Assembly: GCA_025057395.1 (NCBI GenBank) | Contig: JANWXU010000018.1 | Span: forward strand, 1 to 46,403 | Source of the DNA: Bacteroidia bacterium | GTDB taxonomy: Bacteria; Bacteroidota; Bacteroidia; J057; JANWXU01 | Length of the DNA stretch: 46,403 bases | Reading direction: 5' to 3' | In this document: piece after piece, positions 35,901 through 43,584 of the stretch | How the letters are laid out: every line of letters begins with the position of its first letter | Numbering within the stretch: position 1 is the stretch's first letter | Position numbers and translations under genes: made by a program | The notes under the pieces: model-generated | The model's database searches: none | Told to the model about the DNA's origin: nothing | The model's input: the letters and a program-made list of their open reading frames with translations, nothing else

Positions 35901-36110
35901 TAAGTCGGGGGGCAACTCAGTAGAAGCAGGTTTAAATACTATTTCCGTAATAGATTTTTGAGTAATTTCATCACGTGAAAAACCTAATAGCTTTTCTGCC
36001 GCTTTATTTATCCATTGAAATTTTTTGTCCTGCCCAATGCATATTACGGGCTGAGGTAGTCTATCTAGTATTGCATATTCTTCTCTCTTATTAAAACTCA
36101 ACAAGCTCAT
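29907..36110 (-). CDS. 2067-residue soluble hybrid histidine kinase with 11 PAS, HisKA, HATPase, two receivers and HPt
   Basis: PAS-type regions begin near residues 12, 129, 255, 378, 520, 660, 795, 908, 1035, 1167 and 1293, several with PAC ends such as ITQSKEAE, ITERKKEQ and IRERKKVEE. The kinase core follows: H1441 in MSHEIRTPMNG and HATPase motifs (DTGIGIEPEAIEKIF, GGTGLGLTIS). A first receiver (about 1690-1790) lacks the acidic pocket, and the second has D1860 in LLLMDLNMPELDG. The HPt domain has H2007 in YHKFKGSA. No transmembrane helix or signal is seen, so the protein is probably cytosolic. It makes its own phosphorelay, H1441 to D1860 to H2007, and needs a separate final regulator. 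Nothing adjacent on the same strand fits. Confidence 0.92.
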   Translation of the reverse strand: MSLLSFNKREEYAILDRLPQPVICIGQDKKFQWINKAAEKLLGFSRDEITQKSITEIVFKPASTELPPDLDIEKPAPTVEAISFFFQFPWKNREGKVVNLLWQYNIQTFSSSLDTPWIVAIGLEPTNQFFFNSLIHLFPSPLAVVDLTGKYIAANKAYFQLLSLPQQNLTGQKHSSIFPDLANWHLPLLQQALEGQVAFSPPLTYNEVQGGIRWLKWKFFPWLDPQGTVLGAFILAEDVSELIDAEQKTQREQFFLSEVLDALPLAVYLKDKSGRYIHFNEEAAKIVGLPKHQVLGKTASAYLTPEEAKFVEMEDRQILTKKQPLFQIEKNWIGNRYRYFYSGKKCVELSKDNDVYIVGFTLEITQSKEAELLVLSQKSFMEQVLDADPNLIFVQDSSGNLLFANKALKALLSKSSIPDIATNSLEDYSLLQQHKFFTLLKAPEWAIEQQKTILREVKLIEDSSNNASSWFQVIHKPLLIASQEAQMLTIAVDITEKKQFADQLLARNRELEVILKQYSEQKTLMQHILDTDPSLIYVLDREGNFIFTNQAFYDFIEKKLFQENLSPEEAIKKFAHITQGNNPVTAVTQELQTLVYEEKFVNPQGEEIWLHTVRKPLIYEDGTINILGISVDITQKKKNELAILQRNQQLETILAELEAQRNFMQQVLDTDPNLVYVRNKKGEYIFANQTAQRVLKNKGICTPAPHPPSEEDKTNFETREVIDIEVLKKLETLETEEPFSTPNGEILWFRTIRKPLLRPGGTYNLLVVSVNITELKRVQTELLQRNEELESVLRALPDIYFRLSAEGSIVDYKIPPSEDWLNSFPQIIGSKLWEIFPSLSANAVLQTLEQVNNQPKYTATLEYVHILLGKQITYEARFSHYVYGGTIVVIRNVTTEKNIEKALKQSEALYRAIIEDHTELICRYLPDLTLTFANEAYCRYVGKSATEVLGKPFLPNIFPEDRQILVQTIDKLQLSQPVATLEHRITLPDQQVGWLQWTIRGIFDEAGVPLVFQAVGRDITSLKLTEQALRESKRFNEQIIATIPQVLFIYKLEQRSFMYVNERAYSMLGLEPEFFFRLGPSAIRKMVHPEDWQKLEKLESELNNSPQSIIEFEVRLRNNKGEWRWFSTRVTVFEKNAVGSPTTILGTAMDITERKKEQELARKTELLYKTVVENLQETLFYTDTNFNWQFLSPSWKDISGFSIEQTLYKNLFDYIHPLDRPLLRKELEELLAETRTEVWTQLRLLNSDHTFHWVEIHTKIRRDETNVILGTVGSLIDIRERKKVEEALIESQERLNLALESTQDGVWDWDLKTNQMYLSPQWLKMLGYSIDENDPHKINLFNLCHPDDIEDFKAAIVKHLSGQTPILEKEIRIQTFAGEWLWVLSRAKVVAWDEENNPLRLVGTTLNITERKRIAMELQKAKEEAEAADKAKSEFLAAMSHEIRTPMNGIIGMTDLLLNTPLNEMQLEFVETIRNSSEALLKIINHILDFSKVESGKLELEFQFIDLAEFIDDIFDLFAPQTLSKNIELVQVIHPNIPRYIEADPVRLRQVLVNLLNNAIKFTSQGAIILTVEKSETPNHLLFCVCDTGIGIEPEAIEKIFKAFTQADYSTTRKYGGTGLGLTISKHLVELMGGTIEVKSKPQRGSCFYVNLPLDSNSPYRFEWPTFKQKNILILCQNWITQGALGYACSLLSPANLFEVQNISQAQAIINQFTIDLFIIDFSSSDESIAYFLKNLSGFSNLTNIIILLPLNSTSIFKYDNLKIYPIHKPIKQIPLLELIINIFENRDVELKKTVTVPQLDPLLSTKIPLQILVAEDNPVNQRFTQLILEGLGYKPDIVTNGLQVVEALKQKSYDLLLMDLNMPELDGLQTMQYLTSQNTEHRYPPPVVVALTANALKEEKERALNAGMKDYIVKPIHPIDIQNCIQKLFQHPSNITSVGQPISIPWVDKQESSLLEKDQIDLLKKIGQAKGTETVNQLVELFEQSALEFFSEVKNLKGAELKAKYHKFKGSAFSIGAKHLGQLLEQLERNTLEDQVTISTFTFEQLQQLYHQTLRALKQELSILGS
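33780..34990 (-). repeat. Three PAS modules with duplicated sequence inside the large kinase
   Basis: The modules starting near residues 378, 520 and 660 share the pattern QVLDADPNLIFVQDSSGNLLFANKAL, repeated as QHILDTDPSLIYVLDREGNFIFTNQAF and QQVLDTDPNLVYVRNKKGEYIFANQTA when aligned in short blocks. They are spaced about 140 residues apart. They are far more alike than the other PAS domains, so a local duplication is likely. Confidence 0.75.
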
Positions 36111-36319
36111 ACTCTTAATAACTACAAATTAGTGAATTCTAAAGAGTTAAATGTACTACCCCTTTAGCCAAGTGAAATTTATAAATATAAGAAATAAGAT
36201 AGCAAGTAGCAATATTTAGACTAAATCTAAATAATTCGAGGATAAGTACAAGAATATAAAGAAAAGATTAGTAGAAGTTAGAAAAATTTATGTTGAAGGA
36301 AATTCAAATTTTTAGCAAA
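36111..36319. other. Gap upstream of the large kinase
   Basis: This 209-base AT-rich stretch between the HMG-CoA lyase-like stop and the kinase start has no ORF, RNA gene or terminator recognised. It should contain the kinase promoter on the minus strand; none matches the consensus well. Confidence 0.4.
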
Positions 36320-37177
36320 TCACCTAGGAAAAATAGTAAGAGCTAGTTGTAAGGCGTGCTGTAAAGCTGAAAAATTGATATTCAACTTTTCACCTTTGGT
36401 TTCTATAAAATGCAAAATATTTTCGGTAGCAATATTTCCTACTAGTTCATCCTTAGCATAAGGGCAGCCCCCAAATCCTTTAAGGGCTCCGTCAAAGCGA
36501 CGGCAGCCGCCTTCCCACGCTGCTTCTAGTTTATCTCTCCAAGCGTTAGGGGCAGCGTGAAAATGTGCTCCAAATTCGATCCCTGGAAATTGAGGAATCA
36601 ATCTGCTAAAAAGCATTTTTATATCTTGGGGATCAGCACTTCCTATGGTATCAGCAAGAGATATAATTGAAATTTCTAAAGGAGCTAGCTTAAAAACAAA
36701 GGACTCCACTACCTCCACATTCCAAGGGTCGCCGTAAGGGTTACCAAAACCCATCGATAAGTATACTACTAATCTTTTATTTGCTGCTACACACAGCTCT
36801 TGGATAGTTTTTACCACCTCTAGGGCTTGAGTAATATTCATATTGGTATTGCGCTGCTGAAAAGTTTCAGATACTGAAAGAGGAAAACCCAAATAAGAAA
36901 TTCGAGAATAAGAAACGGCTTCTCTGGCTCCCCTCTCATTAGCAATAATTGCTAGAAGTTCTGTCGGGCTTTCTTCTAAAGCTTCGAGTACCTCCTTAGT
37001 ATCTTTCATTTGTGGAATAGCTTTAGGAGAAACAAAGCTTCCAAAATCTAAGACATTAAAGCCTACTTGCAATAGTGCATTCAGGTAAGCTATTTTTTGG
37101 AGTGTAGGTATAAACTCATGAATACCTTGCATGGCGTCACGAGGACATTCTACAACTACTATAGGTGCTTTTTGCAT
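36320..37177 (-). CDS. HMG-CoA lyase-like aldolase
   Basis: This 285-residue protein has the HMGL-like TIM-barrel pattern. The N-terminus ECPRDAMQG replaces the usual E-x-GPRDG-x-Q and holds the metal aspartate. FGAHFHAAPN provides the metal histidines, and GFGGCPYA carries the catalytic cysteine loop. Such enzymes split HMG-CoA to acetyl-CoA and acetoacetate, as in leucine breakdown. No other leucine-pathway gene is adjacent, so the exact substrate should be treated as likely, not proven. It follows the NuoG-like gene on the same strand after a terminator, so it probably has its own promoter. Confidence 0.85.
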   Translation of the reverse strand: MQKAPIVVVECPRDAMQGIHEFIPTLQKIAYLNALLQVGFNVLDFGSFVSPKAIPQMKDTKEVLEALEESPTELLAIIANERGAREAVSYSRISYLGFPLSVSETFQQRNTNMNITQALEVVKTIQELCVAANKRLVVYLSMGFGNPYGDPWNVEVVESFVFKLAPLEISIISLADTIGSADPQDIKMLFSRLIPQFPGIEFGAHFHAAPNAWRDKLEAAWEGGCRRFDGALKGFGGCPYAKDELVGNIATENILHFIETKGEKLNINFSALQHALQLALTIFPR

Positions 37178-37203
37178 AGAGGAAAATGTTATTTTGACTA
37201 AAA

Positions 37204-37230
37204 TAAATGCCCGGTAGAAATACCGGGCTT
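37204..37230 (-). terminator. Terminator after the NuoG-like gene
   Basis: An 8-base GC-rich stem (GCCCGGTA at 37209-37216 with TACCGGGC at 37221-37228) has a GAAA (TTTC on minus) loop. On the minus strand it is followed by TTTATTTT. It starts 5 bases after the NuoG stop. Confidence 0.8.
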
Positions 37231-37233
37231 ATT

Positions 37234-38985
37234 TTAATGGATAGCAAATTCAAATTGACTCATCTTGAAGGATTCCTTGCGATTTCGCTTAGGAAGCTTA
37301 ATAGGCTTAAGGATATCAAACTCTTGTTGTAACTTAGCAAAAATGGATTTATGCGAATCAAATCCAAAGGGTATTTTAGCAAATTCTGCTATTTTTGTAA
37401 ATAGCATCCAACTAGGCAAGCAATCTATGATATATTCAGGGTGACGCCAGTTATCTACTGCTACACCACCTGCATCTAAGCGGCTTTTTGCCATTGCCAT
37501 CCACATTTCGGGTGTCATTCTTGCAATTTGCTTAGCTTGCATAACTACTTGTGGAATATTATCACAATTAATAAAGGTACCCGCTGCTTCTACGCTAGTG
37601 GCTGCTGGAACTAGTACACTTACTTTCTCGAAATGCTCGAAATATTGGTAGGCATGTGCAATTATTTCGACGTTTTGTGGAAGGTCAGCTACTAAAGAAG
37701 AGCTTACTTGATCATCTTCTACTATGTAAACTAAACTAATTTTTCCACTAGCTAACTTTTGCTTTAATTCTTCAATGTTGGCTTCTTTAAAGTCTAACAA
37801 TCGGCATGAAGCAGCATTAGGAGTTCTATCATCCTTTCGCAAGAAATCGTCGCCCCAGCCTTTTTGAATATGAGGCACGTAATAGATAATTTTTTCTCCT
37901 AGAGCTGCTGCTACTTGTTTAAGGGCATAATTACTTTCTAAAGTAGCATACGCTGAACCTATAAAAAGCGTTTTACCTTTATGCTTATTGAGCATGTCAG
38001 CACACAATCTAAGCCCTTCTACAAATTCTATAGGGTTATCATTTTTAGTTTTTATTCCCGAAATGCGCCTCTCGTTAAATTTGTGGTAGTCTAATCTACC
38101 CTCATCGCACATCCAGTATTGATTGACTTTTAAATTTTTCCTTGGGGTAAGGCGAAGCACTTGATTATCGCGTACCCAAACGTCAATACTGCAATTGCGG
38201 CTACATCCTGTACATACTGAGGGTGTATAGTTCATTTCCCACACGCGCGCTTTAAAGCGAAAATCTATACTGGTAAGTGCTCCTACTGGGCAAAGGTCAA
38301 TAGTATTCATAGAATAGGGATCATCGAAAACTTGACCTGGTGCAGCAGCAGGAAAGTTTTTATCTCCCCGAGCGATAATACTGATTTGCTTAGATTTGCT
38401 AATTTCCTCTGCAAAGCGAGTACATCGAGTACAATTGATACATCTTTCTGCATCTAGCATTACCCTTGGACCGAGAGGAACTCTTTTGGGCTTATGTACC
38501 TTCTGTAACTCGAAGCGCGAGCCTTCTGGACCATACTTATAAGTATTAATTTGTAAAGGACATTCTCCCGCCTGGTCACAAATAGGACAATCTAAGGGAT
38601 GATTGATTAAAATAAACTCTAAGACTCCCTTTTGTGCTTTTTCTACTACAGGAGAAGTGCGATTAGTACGTACTACCATATCAGGAAGGAGCTCTTGGTT
38701 ACAAGAGGTAGCTGGCTTACGACCCCAGTTGATTTTAGGGTTGCCATTTTCATCACGAATTAATTCGCCTGTAGCTCTATCTTTTTCAGGAAATCCTACT
38801 TCACAAAGACACATTCGACAATTAGTAGGGATAGACATGGCCGGATGGTAGCAGAAATAGGGGATTTCTACGCCGTGGTCTAATGCAAACTGTAGCAACG
38901 TTGGCTTTCTACCACATTCTGCTTCGTATTTTATAACATAGTCGCCGTACTCAAATTCTATTCCATCTATAACTAACTTAGGCAT
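37234..38985 (-). CDS. NuoG-like iron-sulfur subunit of complex I
   Basis: This 583-residue protein carries the cluster motifs of NADH-quinone oxidoreductase subunit G. A 2Fe-2S set is at C45, C56, C59/C61 and C95. H129-x3-C133-x2-C136-x5-C142 lies in HPLDCPICDQAGECPLQ. A 4Fe-4S set is in CINCTRC with the late CPVGAL, and CTGCSRNCSIDVW with a later cysteine fits the N7 site. The molybdopterin-like region that follows is short and lacks the full oxidoreductase tail, so the protein is shorter than many NuoG. No other nuo gene is within this window: the flanks are a REC-PP2C gene and an HMG-CoA lyase-like gene. Confidence 0.85.
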   Translation of the reverse strand: MPKLVIDGIEFEYGDYVIKYEAECGRKPTLLQFALDHGVEIPYFCYHPAMSIPTNCRMCLCEVGFPEKDRATGELIRDENGNPKINWGRKPATSCNQELLPDMVVRTNRTSPVVEKAQKGVLEFILINHPLDCPICDQAGECPLQINTYKYGPEGSRFELQKVHKPKRVPLGPRVMLDAERCINCTRCTRFAEEISKSKQISIIARGDKNFPAAAPGQVFDDPYSMNTIDLCPVGALTSIDFRFKARVWEMNYTPSVCTGCSRNCSIDVWVRDNQVLRLTPRKNLKVNQYWMCDEGRLDYHKFNERRISGIKTKNDNPIEFVEGLRLCADMLNKHKGKTLFIGSAYATLESNYALKQVAAALGEKIIYYVPHIQKGWGDDFLRKDDRTPNAASCRLLDFKEANIEELKQKLASGKISLVYIVEDDQVSSSLVADLPQNVEIIAHAYQYFEHFEKVSVLVPAATSVEAAGTFINCDNIPQVVMQAKQIARMTPEMWMAMAKSRLDAGGVAVDNWRHPEYIIDCLPSWMLFTKIAEFAKIPFGFDSHKSIFAKLQQEFDILKPIKLPKRNRKESFKMSQFEFAIH

Positions 38986-39046
38986 AACTTCAAATATTAT
39001 AGTTGGCTGCTTTCAATAATAAACAAACTTAGAAGACTAATTATTT

Positions 39047-39054
39047 CAAAGATA
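39047..39054 (-). promoter_or_regulatory. Possible -7 element of the NuoG-like gene
   Basis: On the minus strand TATCTTTG fits TAnnTTTG and lies 61 bases before the start at 38985. A TTTA sits 20 bases upstream, where TTTG would be expected. Confidence 0.3.
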
Positions 39055-39098
39055 AGTTTTAATTTTCAAAAAAGTAAAAACAAAAGTTGTACCTAAAA

Positions 39099-40805
39099 TT
39101 AAAAGCCAATACCAATTACCATCATATCATCTGTTTGTTCATTATTTCCTTGCCATTGAGTAATGAATTCTTCGATGAGTTCACCTCGTTGCGTAACAGG
39201 TACATAAACAATTTGAGTTAAGAATTCTAAGAATTTCTTTTTACTTAAGCGCCTTCCCTCCTTCCCTCCAAATTGATCCACAATTCCATCAGAGAATAAG
39301 TAAAGTACATCGCCCGGCTTAGTATCAATAGTTTGCGTCTGAAAACTTCGTGTTTCTTGTTTTCCTAATCTTTCATATTGCCCTACAGGCTGCTTATCTC
39401 CAGGAAATATAATAATTTGTCCGTTGCGTTCGAGCCAAATGGGACGATTGGCACCCGCAAAATGAATTTGTTTACTAGATAAATTAATTCTGCAAAGAGC
39501 TAATTCCATACCGTCATTTAAGCCCTCTTCACTGTTTTCGCTAGCAGAACCCTTATTTAAATTTTCTGATATTTTTTCATGAAGCTTTGAAAGGATTAAA
39601 TTAGGTTCTTCTACGGCGTGGTGTTGGATAATTTCAGTAAGCTGTGAAGCGCCTAATACAGACATAAAAGCTCCTGGTACCCCATGCCCTGTACAATCTA
39701 CAGTAGCAATATACATATGGTTATTTCTTTCGCAGTACCAATAGAAATCACCACTAACGATATCCTTGGGCTTATAGAAAATAAAAGACTGCGGAAAATA
39801 GCGACGTAATAGCTCTCCACTGGGTAAAAGGGCATATTGAATACGCCTTGCATAGGTAAGACTTTCGGTTACGTCTTTATTTTTTTGCTCAATAATCTTT
39901 TTTTGATGCTCTAGGTTGGCATAGAGGTTAGCTATTTCCATAGAAATGGCAGTTTGGGAAGCCAAGATGGTCAATATTTCTCTTTGTAAGCTACCTATAG
40001 GCTTTAAGGAATGGGGGTTTTCTGCTAAAATATACCCATAGGTATAATTCCCTTTGCGTAGAGGAAGAGCTATGGTATGAGAATTTGCCTCGGCTACAGA
40101 TAAATAGACAATAAGGCGCTGTTGAATTTCTTGCGTTAAAGCTTCTCTGTCATTATGAAATCGCTCTCTTAGCTGCTGTTGGTCATATAAGATAGAACAA
40201 ATAAAGCCCTGTATTTTAAAACGGGTAGTTCCTTGTTGGGTTTGTTGAGTAAGCAAAAAAATGCGTTCTACTCCCGTACTTTGGCTAGCGTACTGTAAAA
40301 AGCGATTAACAAGTACACCAAAATGAATTTCGGAGGATATATCTTGGGTAGCTTTATTAAGCTCCCTAAGGAGACGGTTACTTTCATCGAATTTTTGTAA
40401 TTGTTTTTTATACAAAAAACTGCGGGCAGCTTCAGTAACTGTTAGAATTAAATCGTCAGCTTGCCATGGTTTGGAAAGATAGCGGTACAAATTAGCATTA
40501 TTGATAGCATTTTGAATAGCTTCCAAATTTGCTTGTCCTGTGAGTAGGATTTTAAGTGCTTCAGGATGAGTCCGATGAAGCTGAATTAATAATTCATCTC
40601 CCTTCATTCCAGGCATAATTTGGTCTGTGAGTACCACGGCAAGTTGGAGCCCTTCTTTTTCTAGTTGTTGGGCAAGTTCAAGTGCTTCTTCACCACTTTG
40701 GGCAACTTCAATTTCAAATTCTTTTCCTAAAGCACTTACAATTTGCTGACTTAAAGTATCGAGTACAGAACGCTCGTCATCTACACAAAGTATTACTGCG
40801 CCCAT
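39099..40805 (-). CDS. Response regulator with GAF-like and PP2C (SpoIIE/RsbU) phosphatase domains
   Basis: This 568-residue protein has an N-terminal receiver with acceptor D61 (VVLTDQIMPGMKG) and the conserved K in YLSKPWQ. A GAF-like sensory middle (about 150-300) and a coiled segment (EHQKKIIEQKNKDVTESLTYARRIQ) follow. The C-terminal PP2C core shows SGDFYWY, VDCTGHGVPGAFMS and LFSDGIVDQ, the metal aspartates. Such proteins dephosphorylate anti-anti-sigma factors or other targets. No STAS or anti-sigma gene is adjacent. Its own promoter may be the -7 element at 40863-40870. Confidence 0.88.
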   Translation of the reverse strand: MGAVILCVDDERSVLDTLSQQIVSALGKEFEIEVAQSGEEALELAQQLEKEGLQLAVVLTDQIMPGMKGDELLIQLHRTHPEALKILLTGQANLEAIQNAINNANLYRYLSKPWQADDLILTVTEAARSFLYKKQLQKFDESNRLLRELNKATQDISSEIHFGVLVNRFLQYASQSTGVERIFLLTQQTQQGTTRFKIQGFICSILYDQQQLRERFHNDREALTQEIQQRLIVYLSVAEANSHTIALPLRKGNYTYGYILAENPHSLKPIGSLQREILTILASQTAISMEIANLYANLEHQKKIIEQKNKDVTESLTYARRIQYALLPSGELLRRYFPQSFIFYKPKDIVSGDFYWYCERNNHMYIATVDCTGHGVPGAFMSVLGASQLTEIIQHHAVEEPNLILSKLHEKISENLNKGSASENSEEGLNDGMELALCRINLSSKQIHFAGANRPIWLERNGQIIIFPGDKQPVGQYERLGKQETRSFQTQTIDTKPGDVLYLFSDGIVDQFGGKEGRRLSKKKFLEFLTQIVYVPVTQRGELIEEFITQWQGNNEQTDDMMVIGIGF

Positions 40806-40862
40806 TAGTTATTAAAGCATAAATACAAGTAAAAAATAGAAATTAAGTTTATTGCTATATTA

Positions 40863-40870
40863 CAAATTTA
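40863..40870 (-). promoter_or_regulatory. Possible -7 element of the REC-PP2C gene
   Basis: On the minus strand TAAATTTG fits TAnnTTTG, 57 bases before the start at 40805. No -33 TTTG is seen at the usual spacing. Confidence 0.25.
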
Positions 40871-41041
40871 CGTTTTTTCACCAGCATTTTCTTGGTATTC
40901 TATTCAATAAATAGTCCTATTTCTAATATACATATCATTCTTTCGTTCAAAAGAAAAAAAGAATATAGAGTCTAGTTATATTCAAAAGTTTTTTCCGCTC
41001 CTTTCAAAGAGCTAAGTGAGCTAAAGAACACCAAAACTTTG

Positions 41042-41049
41042 TAGCTTTG
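41042..41049 (+). promoter_or_regulatory. Possible -7 element of the gldF operon
   Basis: TAGCTTTG fits TAnnTTTG and lies 63 bases before the gldF start. No clear -33 TTTG is seen. The CTATCGATAG palindrome would lie in the leader. Confidence 0.3.
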
Positions 41050-41112
41050 TGGCAATTAACAAATAAAGGAAGGGGCTATCGATAGTCTAAAAAAAATTAG
41101 ATTAGTAGAAAA

Positions 41113-41847
41113 GTGTTGATAATAAAAGTAATCTTTCAAAAAGAAGTTTCAGCGTTTTTTAATTCGATTATTGCGTATTTGGTAATATGTGTTTTTTTAA
41201 TAGGAGTAGGCTTGTTTTTCTGGGTTTTTCCAGACAACATATTAGAAACTCGAGCAGCAGAGCTAAGTAGCTTATTTGGTATAGCACCTTGGTTTTTTTT
41301 GTTTTTGATACCTGCTATTACCATGCGGAGCTTTGCTGAGGAATTTAAGTTAGGTACCTTTGAGATTTTGAGTACTAAGCCGGTCACTGAATGGCAAATT
41401 TTACTAGGTAAATATTTTGCTGCTGTTTTTCTAGTTATTTTTTCTTTGTTACCCACACTTTTTTACTATGCAACGGTTTATTATCTGGCTAAGCCTACAG
41501 GGAATTTGGATAATGGAGCTATAATAGGAGCTTACTTAGGTCTACTTGCCATAGGTATAGTTTTTTGTGCAATTGGTATTTTTAGCTCCTGCCTCACAGA
41601 TAGTCAAATTGTAGCTTTCATTATAGGAGTTTTTCTCTCCTTTTTTATTTACACAGCTTTCGATTTTTTAGCGGAGTTGAAGGTTTTTGAAGAGTATAAC
41701 CATTTCATTTTACAGCTAGGAATGCTAGAACATTATCGGAGTATTAGCCGAGGAGTAGTGGATTCTCGCGACTTAACTTACTTTGCTAGCGTAATAGTAT
41801 TCTTTCTCTTCCTTACTCGAACTGTCCTTTTGCAAAAGAAAAAATAA
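41113..41847 (+). CDS. gldF: Gliding motility ABC-transporter permease GldF
   Basis: This 244-residue protein has about six membrane helices and the conserved loop SFAEEFKLGTFEILSTKPVTEWQILLGKY of the ABC-2-type permease GldF. The start is taken as GTG at 41113; TTG at 41116 is equally possible and the product barely changes. In gliding Bacteroidota GldF works with GldG and the ATPase GldA in a transporter needed for motility. gldA is not in this window. It lies 9 bases before gldG in the same operon. Confidence 0.92.
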   Translation: MLIIKVIFQKEVSAFFNSIIAYLVICVFLIGVGLFFWVFPDNILETRAAELSSLFGIAPWFFLFLIPAITMRSFAEEFKLGTFEILSTKPVTEWQILLGKYFAAVFLVIFSLLPTLFYYATVYYLAKPTGNLDNGAIIGAYLGLLAIGIVFCAIGIFSSCLTDSQIVAFIIGVFLSFFIYTAFDFLAELKVFEEYNHFILQLGMLEHYRSISRGVVDSRDLTYFASVIVFFLFLTRTVLLQKKK

Positions 41848-41856
41848 TGCTATAAA

Positions 41857-43584
41857 ATGCAGCAAACTACTTTACAAGCTCTTCTCTTATTAGGTATATT
41901 AATTTTACTAAATTTAATTGGCTCTAATTTTTTTGCTAGGATTGACCTTACTACTGAAAAACGCTATTCTCTTTCGCAGGTAAGTAAAAATATAGTTGAT
42001 TCTTTACAATTTTACATGACAGTAAAAGTTTACTTATATGGTAAAGAGCTTCCTGCTCCAGTGAAGCGCTTTAGCGAAGCTATTCGTACTACCCTAATGG
42101 AGCTTAAGGCTTATTCTCGAAATAAAATTCAATACCAATTCATTGACCCTACTGAGCAAAGAGAATTACAGGAATATTTGTACGAAAACAAAATTCGTCC
42201 CATACCCTTACGATATAAAAAAGGGGCAGAACTTATTCAAAAAGTTATTTTTCCAGCTGCTGTTATTAATTATAATGGTAAAGAAATTGTAGTAGATTTG
42301 TTGAAATCAGATTGTGAATATCGCCCACAGGGGGTGTTTTGTAATTATAGGAAGGCGGAATCCGAGCTTGAATATAAGTTAATATCTCACATTATAAAGC
42401 TTCTACCTAGAGAAGAGCGTATCATTGGCTTTACAATAGGTCAAAAAGAGTATGACAAAAGCCAAATGAAAGAGTGGATAGAGGAACTTACTAAATTTTA
42501 CAGAATTATAGAAGTAAAGCCTCAAACGGGGCAAGCAATTCCGAATTCTAAAAAATTTCTACCCGATAGTTTGCAAAAGAAAATTAAAGGAGAAGGTATA
42601 GACGTCCTTATTGTAGCAGGGCCTGATAGTACTTTCTCTGAGAGAGCTAAGTATGAAATTGACCAATACATTATGCGGGGCGGAAGAGTTCTTTGGTTAG
42701 TAGACAAGGAAGCAGTGGATGAAAAAGATTTTTATACTCCTAATACCACTGCCCTTTCTAAAATAAAGAATTTAAATCTTGATGATATGTTTTTTAAATA
42801 TGGTTTCAAAGTAAACACTGATTTAGTACAAGATGATGTTGCAGGTATGATAGATGTGACTTTTACCCATGAAAATAAGCCTATTATTCAGCCGCAAAAA
42901 TGGATATTTTTTCCTCTTATTTTCCCACCTCAAATGAACGAGCATCCAACGGTTCGTAGCCTTAATGGCATTTTATTGCGTTATGCTTCTTCATTAGATA
43001 CTTTGAGAGTACCAGGTATAAAAAAAGAAGTCATTTTTACTTCCTCGCCCTATAGTCGCTCCTTGAATGGGCAGCTTATTATTAACCTTAATGAGACTAT
43101 CGCCAATCCTCCCCCTCTATCAGTTTATCAAGGCAAAGGTAATCGAATTATGGCATTAGCTTTGGAAGGTTATTTTCATTCAGTTTTTCAGTATCGCAAA
43201 GCCCCTGTTGATTCAATAGCTAAGAATCCTCCTACGGCTAAATTTATTGAGCAAACCCCCTACCCTAATCGAATGATTGTGGTAGGAGATGGCGCAATTG
43301 TATTACCTAACCATTCTCGCTTCGGAGGTGAGGGAATGCCCTTGGATAATAAAACTTTTTTAATGAACTGCATTGATTACCTATTAGGTAATTCTGCTTT
43401 AACAGAGATTCGAGATAAAAGTGTGAAAATTCATATTTTAGACTATAGAAATAAAGTTCATGGTAACGAATTGCTTATACAAATTTTGAACTTAGTAGTA
43501 CCGGTGGTTGCAATTTTACTTTTTGGCTTTATTCGTTTTACCCTCCGCAAGAGAAAAAATGAAGCTTTAAAAATTGCCGCATGA
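41857..43584 (+). CDS. gldG: Gliding motility ABC-transporter component GldG
   Basis: This 575-residue protein has one N-terminal helix (LLLGILILLNLIGSNFFA) and one near the C-terminus (LNLVVPVVAILLFGFIRF), with a large periplasmic part between. That part begins with the family block DLTTEKRYSLSQVSKNIV and contains GPDSTFSERAKYEIDQYIMRGGRVLWLVD. This is the usual GldG layout. It is thought to be the substrate-binding or auxiliary part of the GldAFG transporter. The next gene begins inside its last codons with a 4-base ATGA overlap. Confidence 0.92.
   Translation: MQQTTLQALLLLGILILLNLIGSNFFARIDLTTEKRYSLSQVSKNIVDSLQFYMTVKVYLYGKELPAPVKRFSEAIRTTLMELKAYSRNKIQYQFIDPTEQRELQEYLYENKIRPIPLRYKKGAELIQKVIFPAAVINYNGKEIVVDLLKSDCEYRPQGVFCNYRKAESELEYKLISHIIKLLPREERIIGFTIGQKEYDKSQMKEWIEELTKFYRIIEVKPQTGQAIPNSKKFLPDSLQKKIKGEGIDVLIVAGPDSTFSERAKYEIDQYIMRGGRVLWLVDKEAVDEKDFYTPNTTALSKIKNLNLDDMFFKYGFKVNTDLVQDDVAGMIDVTFTHENKPIIQPQKWIFFPLIFPPQMNEHPTVRSLNGILLRYASSLDTLRVPGIKKEVIFTSSPYSRSLNGQLIINLNETIANPPPLSVYQGKGNRIMALALEGYFHSVFQYRKAPVDSIAKNPPTAKFIEQTPYPNRMIVVGDGAIVLPNHSRFGGEGMPLDNKTFLMNCIDYLLGNSALTEIRDKSVKIHILDYRNKVHGNELLIQILNLVVPVVAILLFGFIRFTLRKRKNEALKIAA

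Larger units (their letters stand above)
40806..41112. other. Divergent intergenic region between the REC-PP2C gene and gldF
   Basis: This 307-base AT-rich stretch has no credible ORF. It holds possible promoter elements for both genes (40863-40870 minus; 41042-41049 plus), a weak inverted repeat ATTCTTT/AAAGAAT (40937-40964), and a perfect CTATCGATAG palindrome at 41076-41085. No RNA gene was recognised. Confidence 0.5.

Noticed and set aside
35967-35982. CACGTG in the large kinase as a further parS site
   Set aside because: The right arm is A-rich but not AACA and the left arm does not match; coding sequence explains it.
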